A stretch of 64,000 nucleotides of DNA from Mesorhizobium sp. B2-8-5 (GTDB taxonomy: Bacteria; Pseudomonadota; Alphaproteobacteria; Rhizobiales; Rhizobiaceae), in contig NZ_CP083951.1 of assembly GCF_006440675.2 (NCBI RefSeq), positions 1,302,001 through 1,366,000 on the forward strand, read 5' to 3'. Position numbers and translations under genes: made by a program. Positions 1-6,673 of the stretch are shown here, piece by piece. Every line of letters begins with the position of its first letter. The first letter of the stretch is position 1. The notes below the pieces were generated by a model. The model saw only the letters and a list, made by a program, of their open reading frames with translations, made no database searches and was not told the origin of the DNA.

Positions 1-2
1 TG

Positions 3-761
3 CCGGGGCTGATTTCCGACTTCAAGCTCGATTTCGTCATCGTCAATGGCGAGAACGCCGCCGGCGGCTTCGGCATAACCGAAGAAATCTTTCGCGAGAC
101 GCTCGCGGCGGGCGCGGATGTCGTCACCACCGGCAACCATGTCTGGGACCAGCGCGACGCGCTGATCTTCGCGCCGCGCGAGGAGCGCTTCCTGCGGCCT
201 TCGAATTTCCCCAAGGGCACGCCGGGGCGCGGCTCGGGCGTCTACATCGCCCGCAATGGCGCCCGCGTGCTGGTCGCCAACATCATGGGCCGCGTCTTCA
301 TGCACCCGGAGCTCGACGACCCGTTCCAGGCCGGCGAGCGCGAGCTGGCCGCCTGTCCGCTTGGCGAGCAGGCCGATGCGGTCATCGTCGATTTCCACGC
401 AGAGGCGACCTCGGAGAAAATGTGCTTCGCGCATTTCGTCGACGGCCGCGCCAGCCTCGTGGTCGGCACGCATACGCATCAGCCGACTGCCGACCATCAG
501 ATCCTCAATGGCGGCACCGCCTATATTTCGGACGCCGGCATGTGCGGCGACTATGACTCCTCGCTTGGCATGGACAAGGAGGAACCGCTCAACCGGTTTC
601 TTTCCAAGGTGCCGAAGGGCCGTTTCGAGGCGGCCAACGGGCCGGCGACATTGTGCGGCGTCGGCGTCGATATTTCCGACCGCACCGGGCTTGCCGAAAA
701 AATCGCGCCGTTTCGTCGCGGGCCGCGGCTGGAAGAAACGGCGCCGTCCTTCTGGCCGTGA
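3..761 (+). CDS. YmdB-like metallophosphoesterase (TIGR00282 family), 5' partial
   Basis: The reading frame is open from the first bases of the window and ends at a TGA at 759-761, so the N-terminus lies outside. Visible residues include the metallophosphatase signatures NGENAAGG, TTGNHVWD and VDFHAEATSEK, followed by VVGTHTHQPTAD and DAGMCGDYDS, in the order seen in the TIGR00282/YmdB group of calcineurin-like phosphoesterases. Characterised members hydrolyse 2',3'-cyclic nucleotides using two metal ions; that activity is inferred from family. About 252 codons are visible, close to the family length, so only a short N-terminal piece should be missing. It reads towards terC with a 70-base gap holding no other gene. 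Confidence 0.9.
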   Translation, partial: PGLISDFKLDFVIVNGENAAGGFGITEEIFRETLAAGADVVTTGNHVWDQRDALIFAPREERFLRPSNFPKGTPGRGSGVYIARNGARVLVANIMGRVFMHPELDDPFQAGERELAACPLGEQADAVIVDFHAEATSEKMCFAHFVDGRASLVVGTHTHQPTADHQILNGGTAYISDAGMCGDYDSSLGMDKEEPLNRFLSKVPKGRFEAANGPATLCGVGVDISDRTGLAEKIAPFRRGPRLEETAPSFWP

Positions 762-831
762 CATTGATATAGGTGCGCAGAGTACCTAATTGCCGGCAAC
801 ACTGCTCTAGATCGTAGAGGGGACGACCTCC

Positions 832-1596
832 ATGCAGCTTGTCGAATTTCTGGCGCCGCACTTTCACTTTGTTTCCGATCCGACCGCATGGGTCGCGCTT
901 TTGACCCTGGTGGTGCTCGAGGTCGTGCTCGGCATCGACAATCTGATCTTCATCTCGATCCTGACCAACAAGCTTCCGGAAGCGCAGCGCGCCCGCGCGC
1001 GCCGGCTCGGCATCTCGGCGGCGCTGATCATGCGCCTCGTCCTGCTCGCCACCATCTCGATCATCGTGCAGCTGACGACGCCGGTGTTCACAGCCTTCGG
1101 CCACGGCTTTTCCTGGCGCGACCTGATCCTGATCGCCGGCGGCCTGTTCCTGGTCTGGAAGGCGACCAAGGAGATCCATCACACGGTCGACCCGCAGGAC
1201 CATCAGGATACGATGGTGGGCACGCTGCAGATGAGCCTTGCCGGCGCGATCTTCCAGATCCTGCTGCTCGACCTCGTCTTCTCGATCGATTCCATCATCA
1301 CCGCCGTCGGCATGACCGACGAGATCGCCATCATGTATATCGCGGTGATCGTGGCGGTGAGCGTGATGATGCTGGCGGCGACGCCGCTCGCCAATTTCAT
1401 CGCCAAGAACCCCTCTATCGTGATGCTGGCGCTGGGCTTCCTGTTGATGATCGGCATGACGCTGATCGCCGACGGCATGGGCTACCATGTGCCCAAGGGC
1501 TACATCTACGCCGCCATGGGTTTTTCAGCCCTGGTCGAGGGCCTCAACATGCTGGCACGGCATCGCAAGAAGCAGGGGTCGGGCGAGGGGCATTAG
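832..1596 (+). CDS. TerC family integral membrane protein
   Basis: A 254-residue polytopic membrane protein of the TerC family. The two hallmark acidic motifs of the family are present: LGIDN (Asp36) in the first membrane segment and VFSIDSIIT (Asp153) in the second half, inside a repeated membrane architecture of about seven segments. Family members are implicated in metal (manganese or calcium) export at the inner membrane and in tellurite resistance in operons that also carry ter genes; no other ter gene is nearby, so a tellurite role is not supported. The ATG follows the purine-rich stretch GAGGGGACG. Its stop codon overlaps the convergent stop of the SRPBCC gene by four bases. Confidence 0.9.
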   Translation: MQLVEFLAPHFHFVSDPTAWVALLTLVVLEVVLGIDNLIFISILTNKLPEAQRARARRLGISAALIMRLVLLATISIIVQLTTPVFTAFGHGFSWRDLILIAGGLFLVWKATKEIHHTVDPQDHQDTMVGTLQMSLAGAIFQILLLDLVFSIDSIITAVGMTDEIAIMYIAVIVAVSVMMLAATPLANFIAKNPSIVMLALGFLLMIGMTLIADGMGYHVPKGYIYAAMGFSALVEGLNMLARHRKKQGSGEGH

Positions 1597-2057
1597 GCCG
1601 AAATGCCCTTCGGGTGACGGTCGCCGATCAGGCCGAGCGTCAGGCCCTGTTCCAGCCATGCCTTGGCGCCGGCGAGCACCAGAGAGAAGCCGCCGGTCGA
1701 GTCGATTGCCTGCTTGACCTGCTCGTCGGCGGAGCCGGCGAAGCCGAAATTGCGGACCTCGAGGAAGGTCGCCTCATCGGGCATTTTGGTGAAGGTCCAG
1801 ACGACGGTGGTCGGCGGATCGCTCCATTGCATGACGATCTTCTCGTTGGGGACGATCTCGCTGACCTCGACCCTGGTCGAGACCCCGTACATGCGCCACT
1901 CCCACTCGACCGTCTTGCCTTCGTCCAGTCGGCCGCTCGAATGCGTGAACCAGAATTTCGTGGTGATCGCCGGATCGACAATCGCCTCGAAGACGTCGGC
2001 GACCGGCCGCCGGATCAGCATGGCGGTTTCGGCGGTGGGGGCGCGCTTCAATTCCAC
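1593..2057 (-). CDS. SRPBCC (AHSA1-type) domain protein
   Basis: A 154-residue protein of the START/Bet v1-like (SRPBCC) superfamily, AHSA1 subgroup: the N-terminus [17 protein letters not shown] followed by [11 protein letters not shown] and the C-terminal [14 protein letters not shown] helix are typical. The start is GTG with GAGGAGGG just upstream. Such proteins bind hydrophobic ligands in a cavity; the ligand cannot be told from sequence. It is the third gene of an apparent operon (SRPBCC, VOC, SRPBCC) transcribed away from an ArsR regulator, with a 16-base gap to the VOC gene. ArsR-SRPBCC pairs are common in soil bacteria, but their physiological role is mostly unknown. Confidence 0.85.
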   Translation of the reverse strand: MELKRAPTAETAMLIRRPVADVFEAIVDPAITTKFWFTHSSGRLDEGKTVEWEWRMYGVSTRVEVSEIVPNEKIVMQWSDPPTTVVWTFTKMPDEATFLEVRNFGFAGSADEQVKQAIDSTGGFSLVLAGAKAWLEQGLTLGLIGDRHPKGISA

Positions 2058-2073
2058 AGTACCCTCCTCGATG

Positions 2074-2466
2074 TCAGGGCAAGTTGATCTGCCAGGAGAC
2101 GCCGAACCGGTCGTTGAGCCAGGCGAAACGCTGGCTGAAGCCGTAATTGCCTGGTGGCATCAGAAATCCACCATCCTTGGAAAGAACGCCGACGATCCGC
2201 TCCAGTTCCTGCCCGGAAGAACAGTCGACAAAGAAGGAGAAGGACGGCGTGAAAGTGAAGGCGTGATGAACGGGGCTGTTGTAGATCCTGATCTCGACGC
2301 CGCCGACCAAAGCGCGCGCCAGCTTGAGCGTTCCTTCCGTCCCGTCCTCGCCCGAACCGTAGCGCGCGATGTCGAGGACACGGCTATCGGGAATGGTCCC
2401 GCAATAGAGGGTCATGGCCTCCTCGCCGTTTCCCTCGAACATCAGGAATGGTGTTGCTTTCGTCAT
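2074..2466 (-). CDS. VOC family protein (PhnB-like)
   Basis: A 130-residue protein of the vicinal oxygen chelate fold, PhnB-like/3-demethylubiquinone-methyltransferase-like subgroup: it opens with TKATPFLMFEGNGEEAM and contains the paired beta-alpha-beta halves ending in PPGNYGFSQRFAWLNDRFGVSWQ. The ATG is preceded by GGAGGT at a good distance. Members of this subgroup often lack a full set of metal ligands and many have no known enzyme activity, so no reaction is assigned. It lies between two SRPBCC genes in the ArsR-linked operon, 43 bases after the first and 16 bases before the second. Confidence 0.85.
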   Translation of the reverse strand: MTKATPFLMFEGNGEEAMTLYCGTIPDSRVLDIARYGSGEDGTEGTLKLARALVGGVEIRIYNSPVHHAFTFTPSFSFFVDCSSGQELERIVGVLSKDGGFLMPPGNYGFSQRFAWLNDRFGVSWQINLP

Positions 2467-2509
2467 CGGGGCGACCTCCTCCTGCTGGATATCGGGACGT
2501 GACGCAGGC

Positions 2510-2992
2510 TCAGATGTTGGTCTCGTTGGCCGGCTCGCCCTTCATCTCGCTGCGGTAGTAGCCGTCGCGCAGATTGATGCCGTATTCGAGATAGGCCTTC
2601 ATGCAGGCGAGCATCTGCGACCAGCCCTCGCAGTTGAGGTAGGACTTCTTCAGGCCGACTTCGCCTTCGCGCCAGCCTTGCTCGGCGATGGTGACGAAGG
2701 TGCCGCCGTCCTCCAGCGGCTCGAAATTCATCTCGATGCGGGTCTTGTAGGCGGGTTTGCCGTCGGTATCGGTGGCGTCCCAGCGCAGCACGATGCGCTT
2801 GTCCTTCGTCACTTCGTCGACCTCCACCGGCACCATCTTCCACCAGGTGACGGTGGTGCCGGCGACAAGCGGAGCGGAGGCGCCGCCAATGGTGGTGAAA
2901 TAACCGCTGAGCTTCGTCGGGTTGACGACGGCGTCGAAGACCTCGGCGACCGGTTTGCCGATGCGTCCGGAAATCCTGAATCCAAGCGACAT
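2510..2992 (-). CDS. SRPBCC domain protein, first gene of ArsR-divergent operon
   Basis: A 160-residue AHSA1/SRPBCC protein starting MSLGFRISGRIGKPVAEVF; the ATG at 2992 is chosen because AAGGAG lies eight bases before it, while in-frame upstream codons offer only TTG or GTG. It has the usual elements VVNPTKLSGYFTT, a central sheet, and the C-terminal helix region SYLNCEGWSQMLACMKAYLEYG. It is divergent from the ArsR gene; the intergenic space is only 51 bases and contains a palindrome likely to be the operator for both. Ligand and function are unknown. Confidence 0.85.
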   Translation of the reverse strand: MSLGFRISGRIGKPVAEVFDAVVNPTKLSGYFTTIGGASAPLVAGTTVTWWKMVPVEVDEVTKDKRIVLRWDATDTDGKPAYKTRIEMNFEPLEDGGTFVTIAEQGWREGEVGLKKSYLNCEGWSQMLACMKAYLEYGINLRDGYYRSEMKGEPANETNI

Positions 2993-3025
2993 ATCCACAG
3001 CTCCTTCCTTGCTTGCCAAGACGAT

Positions 3026-3045
3026 ATGTTATAGAAACATAACAT
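3026..3045. promoter_or_regulatory. ArsR-type operator palindrome overlapping the arsR start codon
   Basis: Perfect 7-base inverted repeat ATGTTAT-AGAAAC-ATAACAT, centred in the 51 bases between the two divergent genes. Its right arm includes the first two bases of the ArsR ATG at 3044. Short palindromes of this size with a small spacer are typical of ArsR-family binding sites. Binding here would block both transcription units, giving autoregulation. The assignment of the regulator is an inference from position. Confidence 0.6.
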
Positions 3046-3367
3046 GTCAAGCGAAACCGCGGACGATCATGTTTTCAAGGCCTTGGCGCATTCGCGCCGG
3101 CGCGAATTGCTGGATCGGCTGAAGGACCAGCCGCAGACCACCGGCGCGCTATGCGGGGCTTTTCCGGACATGGACCGCTGCACGGTGATGATGCACCTGA
3201 AAGTCCTCGAGGAGGCCGACCTGATCGTTTCCAAGCGTGAGGGGCGCGAGCGCTGGAACCATCTCAATGCGCTGCCGATCAAGCAGATCCACGACCGCTG
3301 GATCAGCCAGTATGCCGGTCACGCCATCAGCATTCTCGACCGGTTGAAGTCCGATCTGGAGGGGTGA
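3044..3367 (+). CDS. ArsR family winged-helix transcriptional regulator
   Basis: A 107-residue protein with the HTH_5/HTH_20 winged helix: DHVFKALAHSRRRELLDRL, then the recognition region with MDRCTVMMHLKVLEEADLI and the wing SKREGRERWNHL. It has no metal-binding cysteine cluster of the ELCVCDL type, so it belongs to the ArsR branch that controls SRPBCC/AHSA1 genes rather than to a metal sensor. The start codon overlaps the palindrome at 3026-3045 and there is no clear Shine-Dalgarno sequence, so the transcript may have a very short or no leader. Divergent partner: the SRPBCC-VOC-SRPBCC operon. Confidence 0.9.
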   Translation: MSSETADDHVFKALAHSRRRELLDRLKDQPQTTGALCGAFPDMDRCTVMMHLKVLEEADLIVSKREGRERWNHLNALPIKQIHDRWISQYAGHAISILDRLKSDLEG

Positions 3368-3500
3368 GCGGGCCGGTTCAACGTCGGAGTGACGGCGCGG
3401 CTGGACGAATTGAGCCGATTTATCTATAAGCCGGCCATTCCGACAAAGAGCGCCGCGTGCCTTCGCAGGCATGTCCGGGACGTTCTGAAAGATTGAATTC

Positions 3501-3548
3501 GAGCATTTTGCCGAAGACGAGGTGATGACACCCCGCTTCGAGATGCTC
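3501..3548. repeat. Palindromic intergenic element before yebC
   Basis: The 204-base gap between arsR and yebC holds an imperfect inverted repeat with outer arms GAGCAT (3501) and ATGCTC (ending 3548) around a loop with smaller self-complementary parts. It looks like one of the dispersed palindromes of rhizobial genomes rather than a terminator, as no T-run follows. It ends only 23 bases before the yebC start codon, so it would lie in the 5' leader of that mRNA. Confidence 0.35.
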
Positions 3549-3571
3549 TAGCCGAACACGACAGGGGTGCC

Positions 3572-4321
3572 ATGGCTGGCCATTCGCAGTTCAAGAACAT
3601 CATGCACCGCAAGGGCCGCCAGGACGCGGTGCGGTCGAAAATGTTTTCCAAGCTGGCGCGTGAAATCACCGTCGCCGCCAAGAGCGGGACGCCCGATGTA
3701 TCGATGAATCCGCGGCTTCGCCTCGCCGTGCAGAACGCCAAGGCGGTGTCGATGCCGAAGGACAACATCCAGCGCGCCATCAACAAGGCGTCGATGGGCG
3801 ATGCCGAAAACTACGAGGCGGTGCGTTATGAAGGTTACGGTCCCGGCGGCGTCGCGCTGATCGTCGAGGCGCTGACCGACAACCGCAACCGCTCGGCCTC
3901 CAATGTGCGCGCCGCCTTCACCAAGGCCGGCGGAGCGCTTGGCGAAACCGGCTCGGTGTCGTTCATGTGGAACCGCGTCGGCGAGATCTACTATCCGGCC
4001 TCGGCCGGCAGCGCCGACAAGGTCATGGAAGCGGCGATCGAAGCCGGCGCGGATGACGTCGAGTCCGACGAGGAAGGCCACACCATCTATTGCGCCTTCG
4101 AAAACCTCGGCGACGTGTCCAAGGCGCTGGAAGCCTCGCTCGGCGAAGCGGAATCGGTAAAGCCGATCTGGCAGCCGCAGAACAACGTTCCGGTCGACGA
4201 AGAGCGCGCGCAGTCGCTGATGAAGCTGGTCGCCACCCTCGAGGACGACGACGACGTGCAGAGCGTCTACGCCAATTTCGAGGTCGACGACGAGACCATG
4301 GCCAAGCTCAGCGCGGCCTGA
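3572..4321 (+). CDS. YebC/PmpR family protein
   Basis: A 249-residue protein that begins [19 protein letters not shown], the hallmark N-terminus of the YebC family, and continues with [13 protein letters not shown] and [19 protein letters not shown]. Full length for the family. YebC proteins were long annotated as DNA-binding regulators; more recent work places this family in translation, relieving ribosome stalling, so the molecular role here should be taken as one or the other. In many alphaproteobacteria yebC is near ruvC; here ruvCAB lies about 20 kb downstream. The next gene, SelT-like, starts 11 bases after its stop and is probably cotranscribed. Confidence 0.95.
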   Translation: MAGHSQFKNIMHRKGRQDAVRSKMFSKLAREITVAAKSGTPDVSMNPRLRLAVQNAKAVSMPKDNIQRAINKASMGDAENYEAVRYEGYGPGGVALIVEALTDNRNRSASNVRAAFTKAGGALGETGSVSFMWNRVGEIYYPASAGSADKVMEAAIEAGADDVESDEEGHTIYCAFENLGDVSKALEASLGEAESVKPIWQPQNNVPVDEERAQSLMKLVATLEDDDDVQSVYANFEVDDETMAKLSAA

Positions 4322-4332
4322 GCCAAGTCGCT

Positions 4333-4641
4333 ATGAGCGAGAAGCCGCTTCCCACCATCCGCATCACGTACTGCACGCAATGCCACTGGCTGCTGCGCGC
4401 CGGCTGGATGGCGCAGGAACTGCTCTCGACCTTCGGCACCGATCTCGGCGAGGTGGTGCTGGTGCCGGGAACTGGCGGCATTTTCACCATTTCCTGCAAC
4501 GACGTGCTCATCTGGGAGCGCAAGCGCGACGGCGGTTTTCCGGATGCGGCGAAGCTGAAGCAGTTGGTTCGCGACGTCATCGACCCAGAGCGTGACCTCG
4601 GCCACGCCGATCGCAAGGATCATAAAAAAGACTCCGCCTGA
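4333..4641 (+). CDS. SelT/SelW/SelH family (Rdx) protein, Cys-containing form
   Basis: A 102-residue thioredoxin-like Rdx-family protein. After MSEKPLPTIRITY comes CTQC (Cys14, Cys17), the redox motif; eukaryotic and some bacterial members have selenocysteine at the second position, while this one has cysteine. The later segment TGGIFTISCNDVLIWERKRDGGFPDAAKLKQLVRD matches the family's conserved GxFEV...IxSKxxxGxFP pattern. Function is unknown beyond presumed thiol redox chemistry. The start ATG is 12 bases after the yebC stop. Its stop codon sits inside the hairpin terminator at 4626-4654. In other frames this region gives a longer overlapping open frame, which I judge false. Confidence 0.85.
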   Translation: MSEKPLPTIRITYCTQCHWLLRAGWMAQELLSTFGTDLGEVVLVPGTGGIFTISCNDVLIWERKRDGGFPDAAKLKQLVRDVIDPERDLGHADRKDHKKDSA

Positions 4642-4654
4642 GCCGGAGCCTTTT
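4626..4654. terminator. Bidirectional rho-independent terminator
   Basis: Stem AAAAG-a-CTCCG / CGGAG-c-CTTTT with a seven-base loop, A-rich on the left and T-rich on the right, so it can end transcripts from both the yebC-SelT side and the convergent DUF1772 gene. The SelT-like stop codon lies within the loop. Confidence 0.7.
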
Positions 4655-4674
4655 GCATTCGCGGGTTGCCGTCT

Positions 4675-5151
4675 TCAGGTCAATGCCATGATGAAGCAGG
4701 CCATTGCTGCGATGGCGGTGATGGTGCGGACGTGATTCCATATCACCCACTCATTCAGATGGTTCGCCCACACGGCGGCGCCGTTGGCGCTCGCAGGATC
4801 GACGGCGGCGAGTGCGTCGTTGAGCGGCACGTTCAAGATCATGGTCACGATCGGATTGCCCACGAAATAGAGCACTGCGCCGGCAAGCAGCCAGTACGAG
4901 CCCGACTGGCTCCAGCCGAAGAAAACGCCGGCAATCAACACCAGGCAGATGAGGCCGGTGCCGAACAGCGCCGTCATGAAGGTCGGGGTGATCACCGTGA
5001 TGTTGATCGAATTCATCGCGGCGATGCCGCTCGGGACGGGCAGTCGGGCAAGCGCCGCCATGACGAAATTCGAGAAGGCAAAGAAGACGCCGCCGACGAC
5101 GCCCGAGCCGATCGCGGCGATGAAGGTGAGAGTGGGAAGAAGTTTCATCAT
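4675..5151 (-). CDS. DUF1772 family membrane protein (anthrone oxygenase-like)
   Basis: A 158-residue protein with four predicted membrane segments, starting MMKLLPTLTFIAAIGSGVVG; the start at 5151 (or 5148) is preceded by GGAGC. Conserved family features are GGVFFAFSNFVMAALARLP near the N-terminus and the C-terminal NEWVIWNHVRTITA. DUF1772 proteins include fungal-type anthrone oxygenases, but most bacterial members have no known substrate. It is divergent from a TetR regulator 128 bases away, the usual arrangement of a repressor and its target. Confidence 0.8.
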   Translation of the reverse strand: MMKLLPTLTFIAAIGSGVVGGVFFAFSNFVMAALARLPVPSGIAAMNSINITVITPTFMTALFGTGLICLVLIAGVFFGWSQSGSYWLLAGAVLYFVGNPIVTMILNVPLNDALAAVDPASANGAAVWANHLNEWVIWNHVRTITAIAAMACFIMALT

Positions 5152-5202
5152 CTCAGTTGCTCCAGATGCCGGGTTTTGCTCGATTCCAAAATGCGAGTAA
5201 TC

Positions 5203-5243
5203 CTCACATTTGCAAAACGTGATAAACCCTCGTATTTTGTGAG
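5203..5243. promoter_or_regulatory. Candidate TetR operator between DUF1772 and tetR
   Basis: An imperfect inverted repeat with outer arms CTCACA (5203-5208) and TGTGAG (5238-5243) lies in the middle of the divergent intergenic region. Between the arms are further partly symmetrical bases (AAAACG near 5216, CGTATT near 5231). Position suggests it is the binding site of the adjacent TetR protein; no direct evidence. Confidence 0.4.
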
Positions 5244-5279
5244 TCAAGTCAGTTTTCGAGAAATCGCCCGGACAGAGCC

Positions 5280-5921
5280 ATGGATGAAAAAGTTACCGCC
5301 AAGCCGGACCAGGCGGCCATTGCTTCGCCGCGCCGGTCGCCTACGCAGCAGCGCAGCCGCGAGCGGGTCGAGCGCATGCTTGCGGCCGCCTCGGCGCTGA
5401 TTGCCGAGCAAGGCAGCGATGCCATGCGCATGGGCGAGGTGGCGGAAAGGGCTGGGGTGTCGATCGGCTCGCTCTACCAGTTTTTCCCGGACAAGCGGGC
5501 GATCGTCTGGGCGCTTGCCGAGCGCTACACCGCCGAAAGCCAGGCCTGCATTGCGACGACGCTGAAGGATGTCCGCGATGCCGAGGGAATGAAACGGGCG
5601 TTTTCGGAGCTGGTGGACATTTACTACCAGTTGTTCCTGGCCGAGCCGGTGATGCGCGACATCTGGTCGGGTACGCAGGCCGACAAGGCGTTGCGCGAAC
5701 TGGAACTCGCCGACAGCCGGGCCAATGCCGAATTCCTGCTCGCGGTGCTGAAGCGGCTGCGCCCTCATGCCGATCCAGTGGAACTGGAAACGACGGCGTT
5801 CCTCGTCTGGCAGATGGGCGAGGCCGCGGTGCGGCTGGCGATCTCCGTCGACCGCGAGGAGGGCGACAGGCTTGTCGCGGCCTACAAGCGCATGGCGCTT
5901 AGGGAGTTTGTGGGGGAGTAG
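5280..5921 (+). CDS. TetR/AcrR family transcriptional regulator
   Basis: A 213-residue TetR-family protein. The DNA-binding domain spans roughly residues 22-70: QQRSRERVERMLAAASALI, then MRMGEVAERAGVSIGSLYQFF with the classic recognition helix and the PDKRAIVWALAERY hinge. The C-terminal half is the helical ligand/dimer domain. It is divergent from the DUF1772 membrane protein, which is its most likely target. The ligand is not predictable. Confidence 0.9.
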   Translation: MDEKVTAKPDQAAIASPRRSPTQQRSRERVERMLAAASALIAEQGSDAMRMGEVAERAGVSIGSLYQFFPDKRAIVWALAERYTAESQACIATTLKDVRDAEGMKRAFSELVDIYYQLFLAEPVMRDIWSGTQADKALRELELADSRANAEFLLAVLKRLRPHADPVELETTAFLVWQMGEAAVRLAISVDREEGDRLVAAYKRMALREFVGE

Positions 5922-6245
5922 GTACAACCCAGGCGCTTTCCCACAGCGTCGGCGATTGGCGAAATCGCCGGCGAGAGCGCCCCTCTCCCCGTCACTATAC
6001 GGGGAGAGGATGCCGGCAGGCAGGTGAGGGGCGGCGCCGACCTATGACATTGGCGTCGTCGAAAAAGCGCACTGTCATCGAATTCTGAATTTCTCGCACC
6101 TTGGCCGGCCAATCGCCGAGGCTGGCGCTGCCTCTCATCCGCCCTTCGGGCACCTTCTCCCCGTAGAACGGGGAGAAGGAAGAAATGCGGCCAACAAAAA
6201 ACCCGCCTCGAAGGCGGGTTTTCAAAGTCTGCCGATGTATCTGGC
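5922..6245. repeat. Intergenic region with two facing REP-like elements
   Basis: This 324-base gap between tetR and rpmE has no gene. It contains two copies of a GC-rich palindromic element facing opposite ways: copy 1 at about 5950-6038 (core CTCCCCGTCACTATACGGGG followed by atGCCGGCAGG and gtGAGGGGCG) and copy 2, reversed, at about 6108-6181 (core CCGTAGAACGGGGAGAAGG). The general layout (hairpin, CCGGCAGG-like box, AGGGGCG box) is shared with the elements at 40.0 kb and 57.0 kb. They resemble the RIME-type mosaic elements of rhizobia. The rpmE terminator occupies 6196-6222. Confidence 0.65.
6196..6222 (-). terminator. rpmE terminator
   Basis: Read on the minus strand: AAAACCCGCCTTCGAGGCGG followed by GTTTTTTG, a perfect hairpin (ACCCGCC/GGCGGGT) with a four-base loop and a T-tract, 23 bases after the rpmE stop. 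Confidence 0.85.
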
Positions 6246-6467
6246 TTAGAGGCCGAAGCCTTCGAAACGCTTCTTGAACTTCGACAGGCGGCCGCCACGG
6301 TCGAGCAGGGTCTGCTGGCCGCCGGTCCAGGCCGGGTGGGTGGTCGGGTCGATGTCGAGGTTCATCGTGTCGCCTTCCTTGCCCCAGGTCGAACGGGTCT
6401 GGTATTCGGTGCCATCGGTCATGACGACCTTGATGGTGTGGTAGTCGGGATGAATATCGGCCTTCAT
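6246..6467 (-). CDS. rpmE: 50S ribosomal protein bL31
   Basis: A 73-residue protein starting [19 protein letters not shown], with [20 protein letters not shown] and the C-terminal KFKKRFEGF, as in alphaproteobacterial bL31. No CxxC zinc motif is present, so this is the cysteine-free form. The ATG at 6467 has AGGAAA upstream; the open frame continues further upstream but that part lacks bL31 similarity. A strong terminator follows. It is divergent from the ABC exporter gene with about 206 bases between starts. Confidence 0.97.
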   Translation of the reverse strand: MKADIHPDYHTIKVVMTDGTEYQTRSTWGKEGDTMNLDIDPTTHPAWTGGQQTLLDRGGRLSKFKKRFEGFGL

Positions 6468-6673
6468 TGTCGTGTTTCCTGGCTGCCGGCGCTGCTGACG
6501 GGCCCAAAGGCCTGCGTCGATGCGCCCCTTTTTAAAACTCGAAGCCGCAGCTAATGAAAAGCCACGGCTTCTAAAACGGTCGGCGAGCCTATACATCAGC
6601 CGGAATTGAATCACAAGGCCGCGGCGAGCGCATATTGAAGCGCGGTGCCGGCAAGCGGCCAGAGGAAACGCTC

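Noticed and set aside
589..2087. Long overlapping reading frames on both strands across terC
   Set aside because: Compositions dominated by His, Arg, Asp and Gln are typical of antisense frames in GC-rich DNA; terC and the SRPBCC gene explain the region.
4372..4383. Selenocysteine insertion in the SelT-like protein
   Set aside because: The motif is encoded with two ordinary cysteine codons and no in-frame TGA or SECIS-like hairpin is needed.
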